Shown here piece by piece: positions 50,148 through 58,608 of a stretch of DNA of 64,000 nt. The notes below the pieces were generated by a model that saw only the letters and a program-made list of their open reading frames with translations, did no database searches and had not been told where the DNA came from. This stretch comes from Streptomyces umbrinus. Its GTDB lineage: Bacteria > Actinomycetota > Actinomycetes > Streptomycetales > Streptomycetaceae. The DNA lies in assembly GCF_030817415.1 (NCBI RefSeq), contig NZ_JAUSZI010000002.1:10701501-10765500 (forward strand), written 5' to 3'. A program made the translations under genes and the position numbers. Position 1 is the first letter of the stretch; each line of letters opens with the position of its first letter.

Positions 50148-51443
50148 ATGTCAATGCCTAAGGGATCGAACGTTCCGGTGCCGACGACCGGACTGCGAGT
50201 CGAGCTGGGATGGCAGGCGGGCCCGGGCGTGCCCGACGCCGATGCCTCGGCCCTGTTGCTGGCTTCCGGGAAGGTCCGCTCCGACGGGGACTTCGTCTTC
50301 TACAACCAGGCGAACCACTCCTCCGGCGCCGTGCGGCACGAGGGCAAGCGGAATGCCGGTGGTCAGGTGAACGACACGCTGTTCGTCGACCTCGCGCGCG
50401 TGGAGCCCGCGATCGAGACGGTGGTGCTCGCCGCGTCCTCGGACGGCGGCACGTTCGGGCAGGTGCCCGGGCTCTACATCCGGGTCCTCGACGCTCAGCA
50501 GGGGACGGAGGTCGCACGCTTCGACAGCGAGGGCGCGAGCGTCGAGACGGCCTTCGTGCTCGGGGAGTTCTACCGCCGCCAGGGCGCCTGGAAGTTCCGC
50601 GCCGTGGGGCAGGGCTACAGCAGCGGTCTCGCAGGACTGGCCACCGACTTCGGGATCTCGGTGGACGAACCGCAGCAGGCGGCGTCGGCTCCCGTTGCCC
50701 CGCCCGCCCCCGTGGCGCCGCCGGTCACCGTCCCGCCGGTCACAGCCGCGCCGGTGACACCGCCGCCCGCCCCACCCGCACCGCCCGCCCCGCCCACGGC
50801 CCCGGTACGCCTGACCAAGGTCACGCTCACCAAGGAGGCCCCGTCCGTCTCGCTGACCAAGCAGGGCGGCACCTCCGGTGTGATGCGGGTGAACCTCAAC
50901 TGGCAGGTGCGCAAGCAGTTCTCGGGGTGGCAGGCCAAGCTGGGCCGGGCCGTCGCCATGCACGCGGACCTCGACCTCGACCTGTGCGCCCTGTACGAGC
51001 TCTCCGACGGAAGCAAGGGAGTCGTCCAGGCCCTGGGCAACGCCTTCGGAGCACTGCATCAGCCGCCGTTCATCCATCTCGACGGCGACGACCGCACCGG
51101 GGCCTCGACGAGCGGCGAGAACCTCAGCATCAACCTCGACCACACACGGAACTTCCGTCGCGTCCTCATCTTCGTGACCATCTACGAAGGGGCGCGTTCC
51201 TTCGCGGACCTGGACGCGACGGTGACCCTGCAGCCGCTGCACGGGGCGCCCGTCGACTTCTCGCTCGGCGAGTGCACGGTCCCCTCGACGGTGTGCGCGC
51301 TCGCCCTCATCACCAACACCGGCAGCGACCTCGTCGTCCAGCGCGAGGCCCGCTTCCTCGTCCCGGATCGCGGAGTGAGCCCGCAGCGCACCGTCGACTA
51401 CGCGTACGGGTGGGGCATGAACTGGACGCCCGGCAGGAAGTGA
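50148..51443 (+). CDS. TerD-family tellurium resistance/stress protein with two domains
   Basis: A 431-residue protein. The N-terminal TerD domain (about residues 1-175) has calcium-binding-type turns, DGDFVFYNQ and [19 protein letters not shown] Pro/Ala/Val linker (about 178-225) follows, then a second, TerA-like domain with [28 protein letters not shown] and [17 protein letters not shown]. The acidic loops suggest calcium binding. ATG 50148 is chosen for the GGGGG six bases upstream; ATG 50136 is possible. Such proteins accompany tellurite and phage-resistance or differentiation functions; no other ter genes lie nearby. Confidence 0.87.
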   Translation: MSMPKGSNVPVPTTGLRVELGWQAGPGVPDADASALLLASGKVRSDGDFVFYNQANHSSGAVRHEGKRNAGGQVNDTLFVDLARVEPAIETVVLAASSDGGTFGQVPGLYIRVLDAQQGTEVARFDSEGASVETAFVLGEFYRRQGAWKFRAVGQGYSSGLAGLATDFGISVDEPQQAASAPVAPPAPVAPPVTVPPVTAAPVTPPPAPPAPPAPPTAPVRLTKVTLTKEAPSVSLTKQGGTSGVMRVNLNWQVRKQFSGWQAKLGRAVAMHADLDLDLCALYELSDGSKGVVQALGNAFGALHQPPFIHLDGDDRTGASTSGENLSINLDHTRNFRRVLIFVTIYEGARSFADLDATVTLQPLHGAPVDFSLGECTVPSTVCALALITNTGSDLVVQREARFLVPDRGVSPQRTVDYAYGWGMNWTPGRK

Positions 51444-51476
51444 CCGGCGGGAGCCGTCCGCACCGAGCGTGACAGC

Positions 51477-52652
51477 TCAGGGCTGCTCGGGCGCCGCGTC
51501 GGGGCGGGTGTAGGTGCGGCCCTTCCAGGCCGCACCTCGCCCCCTGTAGTGCTGCACCGCGGAATCCACCGTCATGAGGAGGTACAGGAACGCGGTGACC
51601 GGGAGCGACGGGGCGATCCAGAGCGGCTGGCGGTAGTACCGGAGCATCGGCAGGTACGTCAGGGTCATCAGCAGCCACGCGAGCCCGCCCGCCACCGCAG
51701 CACCGGCGTTGCCGGCCGCGAGGCCCGCGAACAGGGCCACGGGCGGCACCAGGTACACCACGGCGAGACCGGCCACCGTCCCGGCCAGCACCAGCGGGTT
51801 GTGCCGGAGCTGGGCGTACGCGCTGCGCGAGACCATCCGCCATAGATCGTGCAGCCGCGGGTAGGGGCGCACGCTGTCGACGTTTTCCGCGAGCCCCAGC
51901 CAGATGTGCCCTCCGGAGCCCTTCACCGCCCGCGCCACCGCGACGTCGTCGATCACCGCGTGCCGGACGGCGTCCGGAATCCGCGCCCGCTCGGCGGCCT
52001 CGGTACGCAGCAGCACACAGCCGCCCGCCGCGGCCGCGGTCCGCGACCCCTTCACGGCGATCCACCGGAACGGATACAGCTGGGCGAAGAAGTACACGAA
52101 CGCGGGCACCACGAGCCGCTCCCAGACGCTCTCCACCCGCAGCCGGGCCATCTGGGACACGAGATCGAAACCCCCGGCACGGGCCGCGGCCACCAACTTC
52201 CGCAGGCTGTCCGGCGCGTGCGCGATGTCGGCGTCCGTCAGCAGCAGATATTCGGGTGCACGCGCGCGTGCCAGACCGATGCCGTGGCGTACGGCCCAGA
52301 GCTTGCCGGTCCAGCCCGCGGGCGGCTCCCCGGGCGAGCCGACTGTGAGCGGCAGCCCGCCGTACCGCCGCGCCAGTTCACGGGCCAGCTCCCCGGTGCC
52401 GTCCGAACTGCCGTCGTCCACCAGGAAGATCTCGGCCCGCCCCGGATAGTCCTGCGCGAGGAGCGAGGGGAGGCTGTCGGGAAGCACGGCGGCCTCGTCC
52501 CGCGCGGGTACGACGACGCACACGGACGGCCAGTCGTCCGGCTCCCGGCACGGCGGCAACCGCATGTCCGTACGCCAGAAGAAGCCCTGGCCCAGGAGCA
52601 GCCACAGCCAGGCGGCGAGTGATCCGACGGCGGTCCACACAAGGGCGCTCAC
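51477..52652 (-). CDS. Family 2 glycosyltransferase, HpnB-like
   Basis: A 391-residue membrane GT2 enzyme. One N-terminal helix is followed by the catalytic domain with VCVVVPARDEAAVLPDSL, the first DXD-type EIFLVDDGSSDGTGE, the metal-binding YLLLTDADIAHAP, and AVIDDVAVARAVKGSGGHIW. Three C-terminal helices close it. Order and length match hopene-associated glycosyltransferase HpnB, though no hopanoid genes are in the window. Start GTG 52652. Faces the divergent racemase. Confidence 0.82.
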   Translation of the reverse strand: MSALVWTAVGSLAAWLWLLLGQGFFWRTDMRLPPCREPDDWPSVCVVVPARDEAAVLPDSLPSLLAQDYPGRAEIFLVDDGSSDGTGELARELARRYGGLPLTVGSPGEPPAGWTGKLWAVRHGIGLARARAPEYLLLTDADIAHAPDSLRKLVAAARAGGFDLVSQMARLRVESVWERLVVPAFVYFFAQLYPFRWIAVKGSRTAAAAGGCVLLRTEAAERARIPDAVRHAVIDDVAVARAVKGSGGHIWLGLAENVDSVRPYPRLHDLWRMVSRSAYAQLRHNPLVLAGTVAGLAVVYLVPPVALFAGLAAGNAGAAVAGGLAWLLMTLTYLPMLRYYRQPLWIAPSLPVTAFLYLLMTVDSAVQHYRGRGAAWKGRTYTRPDAAPEQP

Positions 52653-52710
52653 CCGTCGCAGTCTGCCCCACCCCGGAGGCCCGCCGAGGCGGATCGTCTA
52701 TGGTGACCGG

Positions 52711-53496
52711 GTGAAGATCGCGCTCATGGACTCCGGAATCGGACTGCTCGCGGCGGCCACCGCGGTACGCCGTCTGCGGCCCGACGCGGAGCTCGTTCTC
52801 TCCTCGGACCCGGGCAGCATGCCGTGGGGACCCCGTACACCCGAGGACGTGACCGCCCGCGCCCTCGCCGTCGCCGAGGCGGCCGCCGCACACCGGCCCG
52901 ACGCCCTGATCGTGGCCTGCAACACCGCCTCCGTGCGCGCCCTGCCCGCGTTGCGTGACCGCCTTGAGCCGGGGGTGCCGGTCATCGGCACGGTCCCGGC
53001 GATCAAGCCGGCCGCGGCAGGCGGCGGACCCTTCGCGATCTGGGCCACGCCCGCCACCACCGGCAGCCCCTACCAGCGCGGCCTCATCCGGGAGTTCGCC
53101 GACGGGGTGACCGTCACCGAGGTGCCCTGCCCCGGCCTTGCCGACGCCGTGGAGCACGCGGACCAGGCCGGCATCGACGCGGCCATCGCCGCGGCCGCGG
53201 CGCGTACCCCCGACGATGTAAGGGCCGTCGTCCTGGGCTGCACCCATTACGAACTGGTCGCCGAGCGGATCCGCTCGGCCGTGCAACGGCCCGGTGTCCC
53301 CCCGCTCGTCCTGCATGGCTCCGCAGGCGCGGTGGCCGCCCAGGCGTTGCGCCGGATCGGAGAGCACCCGGCCCCGGAGGCGCCCGCGCAAGGCAGCCTC
53401 ACCGTATTGCTCGGCGGACGCGAGGGGACGCTGCCCGAGACCGCGTTGACGTACGACGAGGGCCGTTTGCTGCAGGCCATGAGCCCCGCCCGCTGA
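52711..53496 (+). CDS. Aspartate/glutamate racemase family protein (MurI-like)
   Basis: A 261-residue cofactor-independent racemase. The N-terminal ALMDSGIGLLAA is the MurI DSGxGG motif with Leu for the last Gly. The two catalytic cysteines are in VACNTASV and LGCTHYEL, both intact. It would supply D-glutamate or act on a related acid. The second-motif change and its isolation from cell-wall genes suggest a paralogue rather than the main MurI. GTG 52711. Confidence 0.85.
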   Translation: MKIALMDSGIGLLAAATAVRRLRPDAELVLSSDPGSMPWGPRTPEDVTARALAVAEAAAAHRPDALIVACNTASVRALPALRDRLEPGVPVIGTVPAIKPAAAGGGPFAIWATPATTGSPYQRGLIREFADGVTVTEVPCPGLADAVEHADQAGIDAAIAAAAARTPDDVRAVVLGCTHYELVAERIRSAVQRPGVPPLVLHGSAGAVAAQALRRIGEHPAPEAPAQGSLTVLLGGREGTLPETALTYDEGRLLQAMSPAR

Positions 53497-53592
53497 GCCT
53501 CCCGCCACCAAGCGGAAACTTCGCGTCCACCCGGAGCAGTAACAGCCCGCAACCTGGTGCCCGCACCGCGGAACCTGAGTACGCTCTCTGAC

Positions 53593-54150
53593 ATGAGGGA
53601 CCACCCCCACGGCGAACCGGGCGCTGCCGACGCCCCGCACCCCGAGGTGTGGCACGGCCGCGCTTCCAATCGTGTGCAGTGGCTGCTCGCGAGTGGTGGC
53701 GCCGCCTGTCTGGCGCTCGGTATCGAGCTGGCCGTCGACTCGACCTGGACGTCCGGCGTCGCCCCCCTCGTCATGTCCGTCGTCGGCTGCATCGCCGCGG
53801 GACTCCTGGTGCTCTTCGGAACCCTCGCGTTCGTGCACGTCGCCGTGAAGGTCGACAAGGACTGCCTGGAGGTGCGCTGCGGCCACATGGGCCTCCCGCG
53901 CCGCCGCATCCCGCTGTCGCACATCATCGGCGCCGAGTTCGCGCCCCGGGTGACGCCCCGGCAGTGGGGCGGCTGGGGCTACCGCTGGCGGCCCGAACAG
54001 GGGACCGCCGTGGTCGTCCGGCGCGGTGAGGGCCTGGTGCTCCGGCTCGGCGACGGCCATACGTTCACGATCACGGTGGACAACGCGGAGGCGGCCGTAC
54101 GGGACATCCGTCGCCGGCTGAAGGCGGCCGCCTCGGGCACGACCCGCTGA
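53593..54150 (+). CDS. Membrane protein with PH-like domain
   Basis: A 185-residue protein with two membrane helices (LLASGGAACLALGIELAV and APLVMSVVGCIAAGLLVL, about residues 33-85) followed by a beta-rich domain (DCLEVRCGHMGLPRRRIPLS, TAVVVRRGEGLVLRLGDGH, and a final amphipathic helix) of the bacterial PH-domain type seen in small actinobacterial membrane proteins. ATG 53593 has no strong ribosome binding site. Function unknown. Confidence 0.72.
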   Translation: MRDHPHGEPGAADAPHPEVWHGRASNRVQWLLASGGAACLALGIELAVDSTWTSGVAPLVMSVVGCIAAGLLVLFGTLAFVHVAVKVDKDCLEVRCGHMGLPRRRIPLSHIIGAEFAPRVTPRQWGGWGYRWRPEQGTAVVVRRGEGLVLRLGDGHTFTITVDNAEAAVRDIRRRLKAAASGTTR

Positions 54151-54229
54151 CGGCGGAACAGATCCCGCCCCGCCGACTGCGAAAAGGGGTTCGGCGTCCC
54201 GCGGCAAGGGGTTCGGCTCTCCGCGGCCA

Positions 54230-55318
54230 TCACGGGGACAGCGGGTCCTTTCGAGCACGTCCACCGGGCTCCATCGTGTTCTGCGGCACCTCTTCGAGCA
54301 TGGGACGTGCCGTGGCGAGGCCCGCGAGCAGGCCCGCGCCCGCCGTCACCGTGGTGAAGCTCAGCGCGTTGCCGACCGCCGAGATCGCGGCCAGAGCCGT
54401 CAGGGCCGCACCCGCCGTGAGCACGACCGGTGTCGGGCGCGGCGACCGCCACAGCGCGTACAGGACCCAACAGAAGACCGCGGCCAGCAGCGCCACACCG
54501 ACCACGCCCTGTTCGGCCGCCTGCTGGAAGGGCGCAGAGTGGGGTTTGCCGTCGGGCAGCAGCGACTGCGTGACGGTCGGGCTCAGTTCCGAGAACCGGC
54601 CGGGCCCCACGCCCAGCCCCGGCTCACGGCCCGCCATGTCGAGCGCGTCCTGCCACAGCAGTACGCGGTGCGGGGTGAGCTGCCCTTCGAGCGACGTGGT
54701 GAGACCGTCCGGCAGCACGTTCTCGGCGACCGCCCAGGTCGCCCCGGTCACCAGGACCGCGGCCAGGGCGAGACCGCCGAGCCCCAGCCCACGGTGTTGC
54801 ATACGGTCGGCGGCCAGGGAGCACAGCAGCACCGCCAGACAGGCCGCGAAGCCCGACGTCGACCCCAGGACGGCCGCGGTCGCCGCGATACCGGCGGCCA
54901 GCAGGCGGAGAACGAGCCGCAGTCCCGGCGGGCGGGCCGCCCAGGCCGCGCAGCACGCGGACCCCGCGGAGATGGCCAGCAGCGCGGCGGTGGCGCCGGT
55001 CTGCCCGAGCGGCGAGATCACCTGCGGCCCCTGGGTGGTGTGCGGGGAGGCCACCGCCAGGCCGAGTCCGGCGAGCGCTCCCGCGCAGGGTGCGGCGACC
55101 GGCAGCAGCTCTCCGCAGATCCGCCCCGAGGCATAACCGGCGGCGACGGCGAGCACCGCGAGGAGCACGCCTTCGGGGCGTCCGCCGTGTGCCGCGGCCG
55201 TGATCAGGGACCAGGCCGCGCAGGCTCCCAGCACGACGACGCCCACCGCGTCCGACGCGCTGCGTCTCTCGTGAGCCGACGCCGGACCGGCCGCCGACGC
55301 CATTCCTGTGGACCCCAC
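54230..55318 (-). CDS. O-antigen ligase/polymerase-like membrane protein (Wzy_C)
   Basis: A 362-residue protein with about ten membrane helices. It has the Wzy_C signature LWQDALDMAGREPGLGVGPG ahead of an extracellular loop, then HSAPFQQAAEQGVVGVALLA, with the conserved histidine. Such proteins join or polymerise glycans on the outer face of the membrane. Start GTG 55318 or ATG 55303; both have G-rich sites. It lies near a glycosyltransferase, though not in one operon. Confidence 0.8.
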   Translation of the reverse strand: MGSTGMASAAGPASAHERRSASDAVGVVVLGACAAWSLITAAAHGGRPEGVLLAVLAVAAGYASGRICGELLPVAAPCAGALAGLGLAVASPHTTQGPQVISPLGQTGATAALLAISAGSACCAAWAARPPGLRLVLRLLAAGIAATAAVLGSTSGFAACLAVLLCSLAADRMQHRGLGLGGLALAAVLVTGATWAVAENVLPDGLTTSLEGQLTPHRVLLWQDALDMAGREPGLGVGPGRFSELSPTVTQSLLPDGKPHSAPFQQAAEQGVVGVALLAAVFCWVLYALWRSPRPTPVVLTAGAALTALAAISAVGNALSFTTVTAGAGLLAGLATARPMLEEVPQNTMEPGGRARKDPLSP

Positions 55319-55524
55319 CCCGTCGCCCCCCGACCTGTGAAGGGCCCCGACCGCCCGGCCGGCCGCGGCCCGTACGTCAGAGGCTCCGGCACACCGTAAC
55401 GGGTGATGCGCCGGTTTGTGGACGAGTTGCGCAGAAACGATGCAGCAGGTGGGAGGGGGAGTGTCCGGGCAGGTGACCAGGGCCGCGCTGTCGGCGTCGT
55501 GACCACCCGCCGTACACTCCGGGG

Positions 55525-57138
55525 GTGACCGTCACAGCAACCTCCGTAGACGAGCCGGAACAGCTCGAACCGCAGGCCCGGCCCGTTTCGCGCGTGGTCG
55601 GGCTGATGCGGCGGCTCGCTCCGGCCGCCACCGCGGCACTCTCCGGAGTGCTGCTCTACGTCAGCTTCCCGCCGCGCACACTGTGGTGGCTGGCCCTGCC
55701 GGCCTTCGCGGTCTTCGGCTGGTTGCTGCGCGGCCGCACCTGGAAGGCGGGCCTCGGTCTCGGCTACCTCTTCGGCCTCGGCTTCCTGCTGCCCCTGCTC
55801 GTGTGGACCGGCGTGGAGGTCGGGCCCGGTCCGTGGATCGCGCTGGTCGTCATCGAGGCGGTGTACGTCGCGCTCGTCGGCGCCGGTATCGCGGTCGTGT
55901 CGAAGCTGCCCGGCTGGCCCCTGTGGGCCGCCGCCCTGTGGATCGCCGGCGAGGCGGCACGCGCGCGTGCCCCGTTCGGCGGCTTCCCCTGGGGCAAGAT
56001 CGCCTTCGGGCAGGCGGACGGCGTCTTCCTGCCGCTCGCGGCGCTGGGCGGCACCCCGGTGCTCGGATTCGCGGTCGTCCTGTGCGGCTTCGGCCTCTAC
56101 GAGATCGTCCGCCTGGTCGTCGAGACGCGGCGGACCCGTGCCGTACGCCGCGGAGCCGCCGCGGTGGCCCTGCTCAGCTTCCTCCTCCCCGTACTCGGCG
56201 CCTTCGCCGCACGGCCCCTGGTCAGCGACAAGGCCGAGAACGGCACCGCGACCGTCGCCGTCATCCAGGGCAACGTGCCGCGCGCGGGCCTCGACTTCAA
56301 CTCCCAGCGGCGCGCGGTCCTCGACTACCACGCCCGGGAGACCGAGCGCCTCGCCGCGCAGATCAAGGCGGGCAAGGTCGCTCAGCCCGATTTCGTGCTG
56401 TGGCCGGAGAACTCCTCCGACATCGACCCGTTCCGCAACCCCGACGCCTACGCCGTGATCGACAAGGCGGCCAAGGCGATCGGCGCGCCCATCTCGGTCG
56501 GCGGTGTCGTCGAGAAGAACGGCAAGCTCTACAACGAGCAGATCCTCTGGGACCCGCAGAAGGGACCCGGCGCCACCTACGACAAGCGGCAGGTCCAGCC
56601 GTTCGGCGAGTACCTCCCCCTGCGGTCCCTCATCGGAGCCATCAACGACAACTGGACCTCCATGGTCCGCCAGGACTTCAGCCGCGGCACCGAGCCGGGC
56701 GTGTTCACCATGGCGGGCACCCAGGTCGGCCTCGCGACCTGCTACGAGGCCGCCTTCGACTGGGCCGTGCGCGACACCGTCACCCATGGCGCACAGATGA
56801 TCTCGGTGCCGAGCAACAACGCCACGTTCGACCGCAGCGAGATGACCTACCAGCAGCTCGCGATGTCCCGGATCCGCGCGGTCGAGCACAGCCGCACCGT
56901 CACCGTCCCGGTGACCAGTGGCGTCAGCGCCGTGATCATGCCGGACGGGAAGATCACCCAGCGGACCGGCATGTTCGTGGCGGACTCCCTCGTCCAGAAG
57001 GTGCCGCTGCGTTCCTCCGAGACGCCCGCCACGCGGGTCGGAATCGCGCCGGAAATGCTCTTGGTACTGATCGCCGCGGGCGGCCTCGGCTGGGCCGTGA
57101 CGTCAGCGGTACGCGCACGACGCGCCGGTGACGCGTAG
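55525..57138 (+). CDS. lnt: Apolipoprotein N-acyltransferase
   Basis: A 537-residue membrane enzyme that transfers a third acyl chain to the N-terminal cysteine of lipoproteins. Seven or so helices precede and one follows a nitrilase-type catalytic domain. The triad is seen as Glu in VLWPENSSD, Lys in DKRQVQPFGEYLPL (lysine about residue 354), and Cys in GLATCYEAAFD. SNNATFD and the following MSRIRAVEHSR are also conserved. Streptomyces usually has more than one Lnt; this could be either. GTG 55525. Confidence 0.92.
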   Translation: MTVTATSVDEPEQLEPQARPVSRVVGLMRRLAPAATAALSGVLLYVSFPPRTLWWLALPAFAVFGWLLRGRTWKAGLGLGYLFGLGFLLPLLVWTGVEVGPGPWIALVVIEAVYVALVGAGIAVVSKLPGWPLWAAALWIAGEAARARAPFGGFPWGKIAFGQADGVFLPLAALGGTPVLGFAVVLCGFGLYEIVRLVVETRRTRAVRRGAAAVALLSFLLPVLGAFAARPLVSDKAENGTATVAVIQGNVPRAGLDFNSQRRAVLDYHARETERLAAQIKAGKVAQPDFVLWPENSSDIDPFRNPDAYAVIDKAAKAIGAPISVGGVVEKNGKLYNEQILWDPQKGPGATYDKRQVQPFGEYLPLRSLIGAINDNWTSMVRQDFSRGTEPGVFTMAGTQVGLATCYEAAFDWAVRDTVTHGAQMISVPSNNATFDRSEMTYQQLAMSRIRAVEHSRTVTVPVTSGVSAVIMPDGKITQRTGMFVADSLVQKVPLRSSETPATRVGIAPEMLLVLIAAGGLGWAVTSAVRARRAGDA

Positions 57139-57215
57139 CCGTACGCCCGCAGTGCGCTGCCAGTGCGCGTCCGGAATGCGCCGAGCCGGCGAAACCGGGC
57201 CGTTAGGGTCGGCCC

Positions 57216-57689
57216 ATGGCTACTCCTGACTTCATTCGTACGATCCGGGCCACCGCCGGCCAACAACTGCTCTGGCTCCCCGGAGTCACCGCCGTCGTCT
57301 TCGACGACGAGGGCAGAGTGCTGTTGGGGCGCCGGGCCGACACCGGCAAGTGGGCTGTCATCGCGGGAATGTCGGACCCGGGGGAGCAGCCCGCGGCCTG
57401 TGCCGTGCGGGAGGTGTACGAGGAGACGGGCGTCCGGTGTGTCACCGAGCGCGTCGTGCTCGTACAGGCCCTGACGCCGACCACGTACCCGAACGGCGAC
57501 GTCTGCCAGTTCATGGACATCACCATCCGGTGCCGGGCCGTCGGCGGGGAGGCCCGCGTCAACGACGACGAATCGCTGGAGGTGGGCTGGTTCGACGTGG
57601 ACGCGCTGCCGGAGCTGACCGAGCACGGACTGTTCCGGATCAAGCAGGCGCTGTCCGACGAGCCCACGTGGTTCGAACCCATGCCCTGA
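57216..57689 (+). CDS. Nudix hydrolase
   Basis: A 157-residue hydrolase of nucleoside diphosphates linked to another group. The Nudix box is complete: GMSDPGEQPAACAVREVYEE followed by TGV. The preceding strand KWAVIAG fits MutT-type enzymes. It lies 77 bases after lnt and 60 before the dehydrogenase; no operon role is obvious. Substrate not readable. Confidence 0.9.
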   Translation: MATPDFIRTIRATAGQQLLWLPGVTAVVFDDEGRVLLGRRADTGKWAVIAGMSDPGEQPAACAVREVYEETGVRCVTERVVLVQALTPTTYPNGDVCQFMDITIRCRAVGGEARVNDDESLEVGWFDVDALPELTEHGLFRIKQALSDEPTWFEPMP

Positions 57690-57749
57690 GCGCGAAGTGT
57701 GGGTTGCGACCACATCGGTCGGGGCGTGGCCGCTGCCTAGGGTCGGGGC

Positions 57750-58550
57750 ATGACCGCGCCCAGCGCCCTCGCAGGCCCCCACGCCCCGTCCCTCGACCTC
57801 GGCGGCCGTATCGCCCTCGTCACCGGCGCCGCGGGTGGCATCGGCCGTGCCTGCGCACTGCGGCTCGCCGCGGCCGGGGCCAAGGTACGGGCGGTCGACC
57901 GGGACGCCGGGGGACTGGACACCCTCACCGAACAGGCCCGCGGCCTCGCGGGCACGGTCGCACCGCATGTCCTCGACCTCACCGACCTGGACGCCGCGGA
58001 GTCCGCCGCGGCCGGCACCGACATCCTCGTCAACAACGCCGGGCTCCAACTGGTGCGCCCCATCGAGGAGTTCCCGCCCGACACCTTCCACACCGTGCTG
58101 ACCGTGATGCTGGAGGCCCCGTTCCGGCTGATCCGCGGGGCGCTCCCGCACATGTACGGGCAGGGCTGGGGCCGTATCGTCAATGTGTCGTCCGTACATG
58201 GGCTCCGCGCCTCTGCCTTCAAGTCGGCGTATGTGGCGGCGAAACACGGGCTGGAGGGCCTCTCCAAGACCGCGGCCCTGGAGGGCGCCCCCCACGGAGT
58301 CACCTCGAACTGTGTGAACCCCGCCTATGTGCGCACCCCACTGGTCGAGAAGCAGCTCGCCGACCAGGCCGCCGCCCACGGCATCCCCGAGGAGCGGGTG
58401 CTCGGCGAGATCCTGCTGCAGGACAGCGCGGTCAAGCGCCTCATCGAACCGGACGAGGTCGCCGAGGCCGTGGCATACCTGTGCGGCCCGGCCGCGTCCT
58501 TCGTCACCGGGACCTCACTGGTCCTCGACGGCGGCTGGACCGCGCACTGA
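57750..58550 (+). CDS. 3-hydroxybutyrate dehydrogenase (SDR family)
   Basis: A 266-residue short-chain dehydrogenase. NAD-binding TGAAGGIGRA, NNAGLQLVRPIEEFP, and the catalytic Ser-Tyr-Lys set in NVSSVHGLRASAFKSAYVAA with KHG. The wording of the NNAG and FKSAYVAAKHG blocks and CVNPAYVRTPLVEKQLADQA closely match D-3-hydroxybutyrate dehydrogenases, which convert 3-hydroxybutyrate to acetoacetate. ATG 57750. Followed by a GAF/PucR regulator and an MHS transporter. Confidence 0.87.
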   Translation: MTAPSALAGPHAPSLDLGGRIALVTGAAGGIGRACALRLAAAGAKVRAVDRDAGGLDTLTEQARGLAGTVAPHVLDLTDLDAAESAAAGTDILVNNAGLQLVRPIEEFPPDTFHTVLTVMLEAPFRLIRGALPHMYGQGWGRIVNVSSVHGLRASAFKSAYVAAKHGLEGLSKTAALEGAPHGVTSNCVNPAYVRTPLVEKQLADQAAAHGIPEERVLGEILLQDSAVKRLIEPDEVAEAVAYLCGPAASFVTGTSLVLDGGWTAH

Positions 58551-58608
58551 GCACGAGTTGTCCACAGGGCTGGTCAGGCTGTCGGTGCGACGGGTAATCC
58601 TGGTGGAC

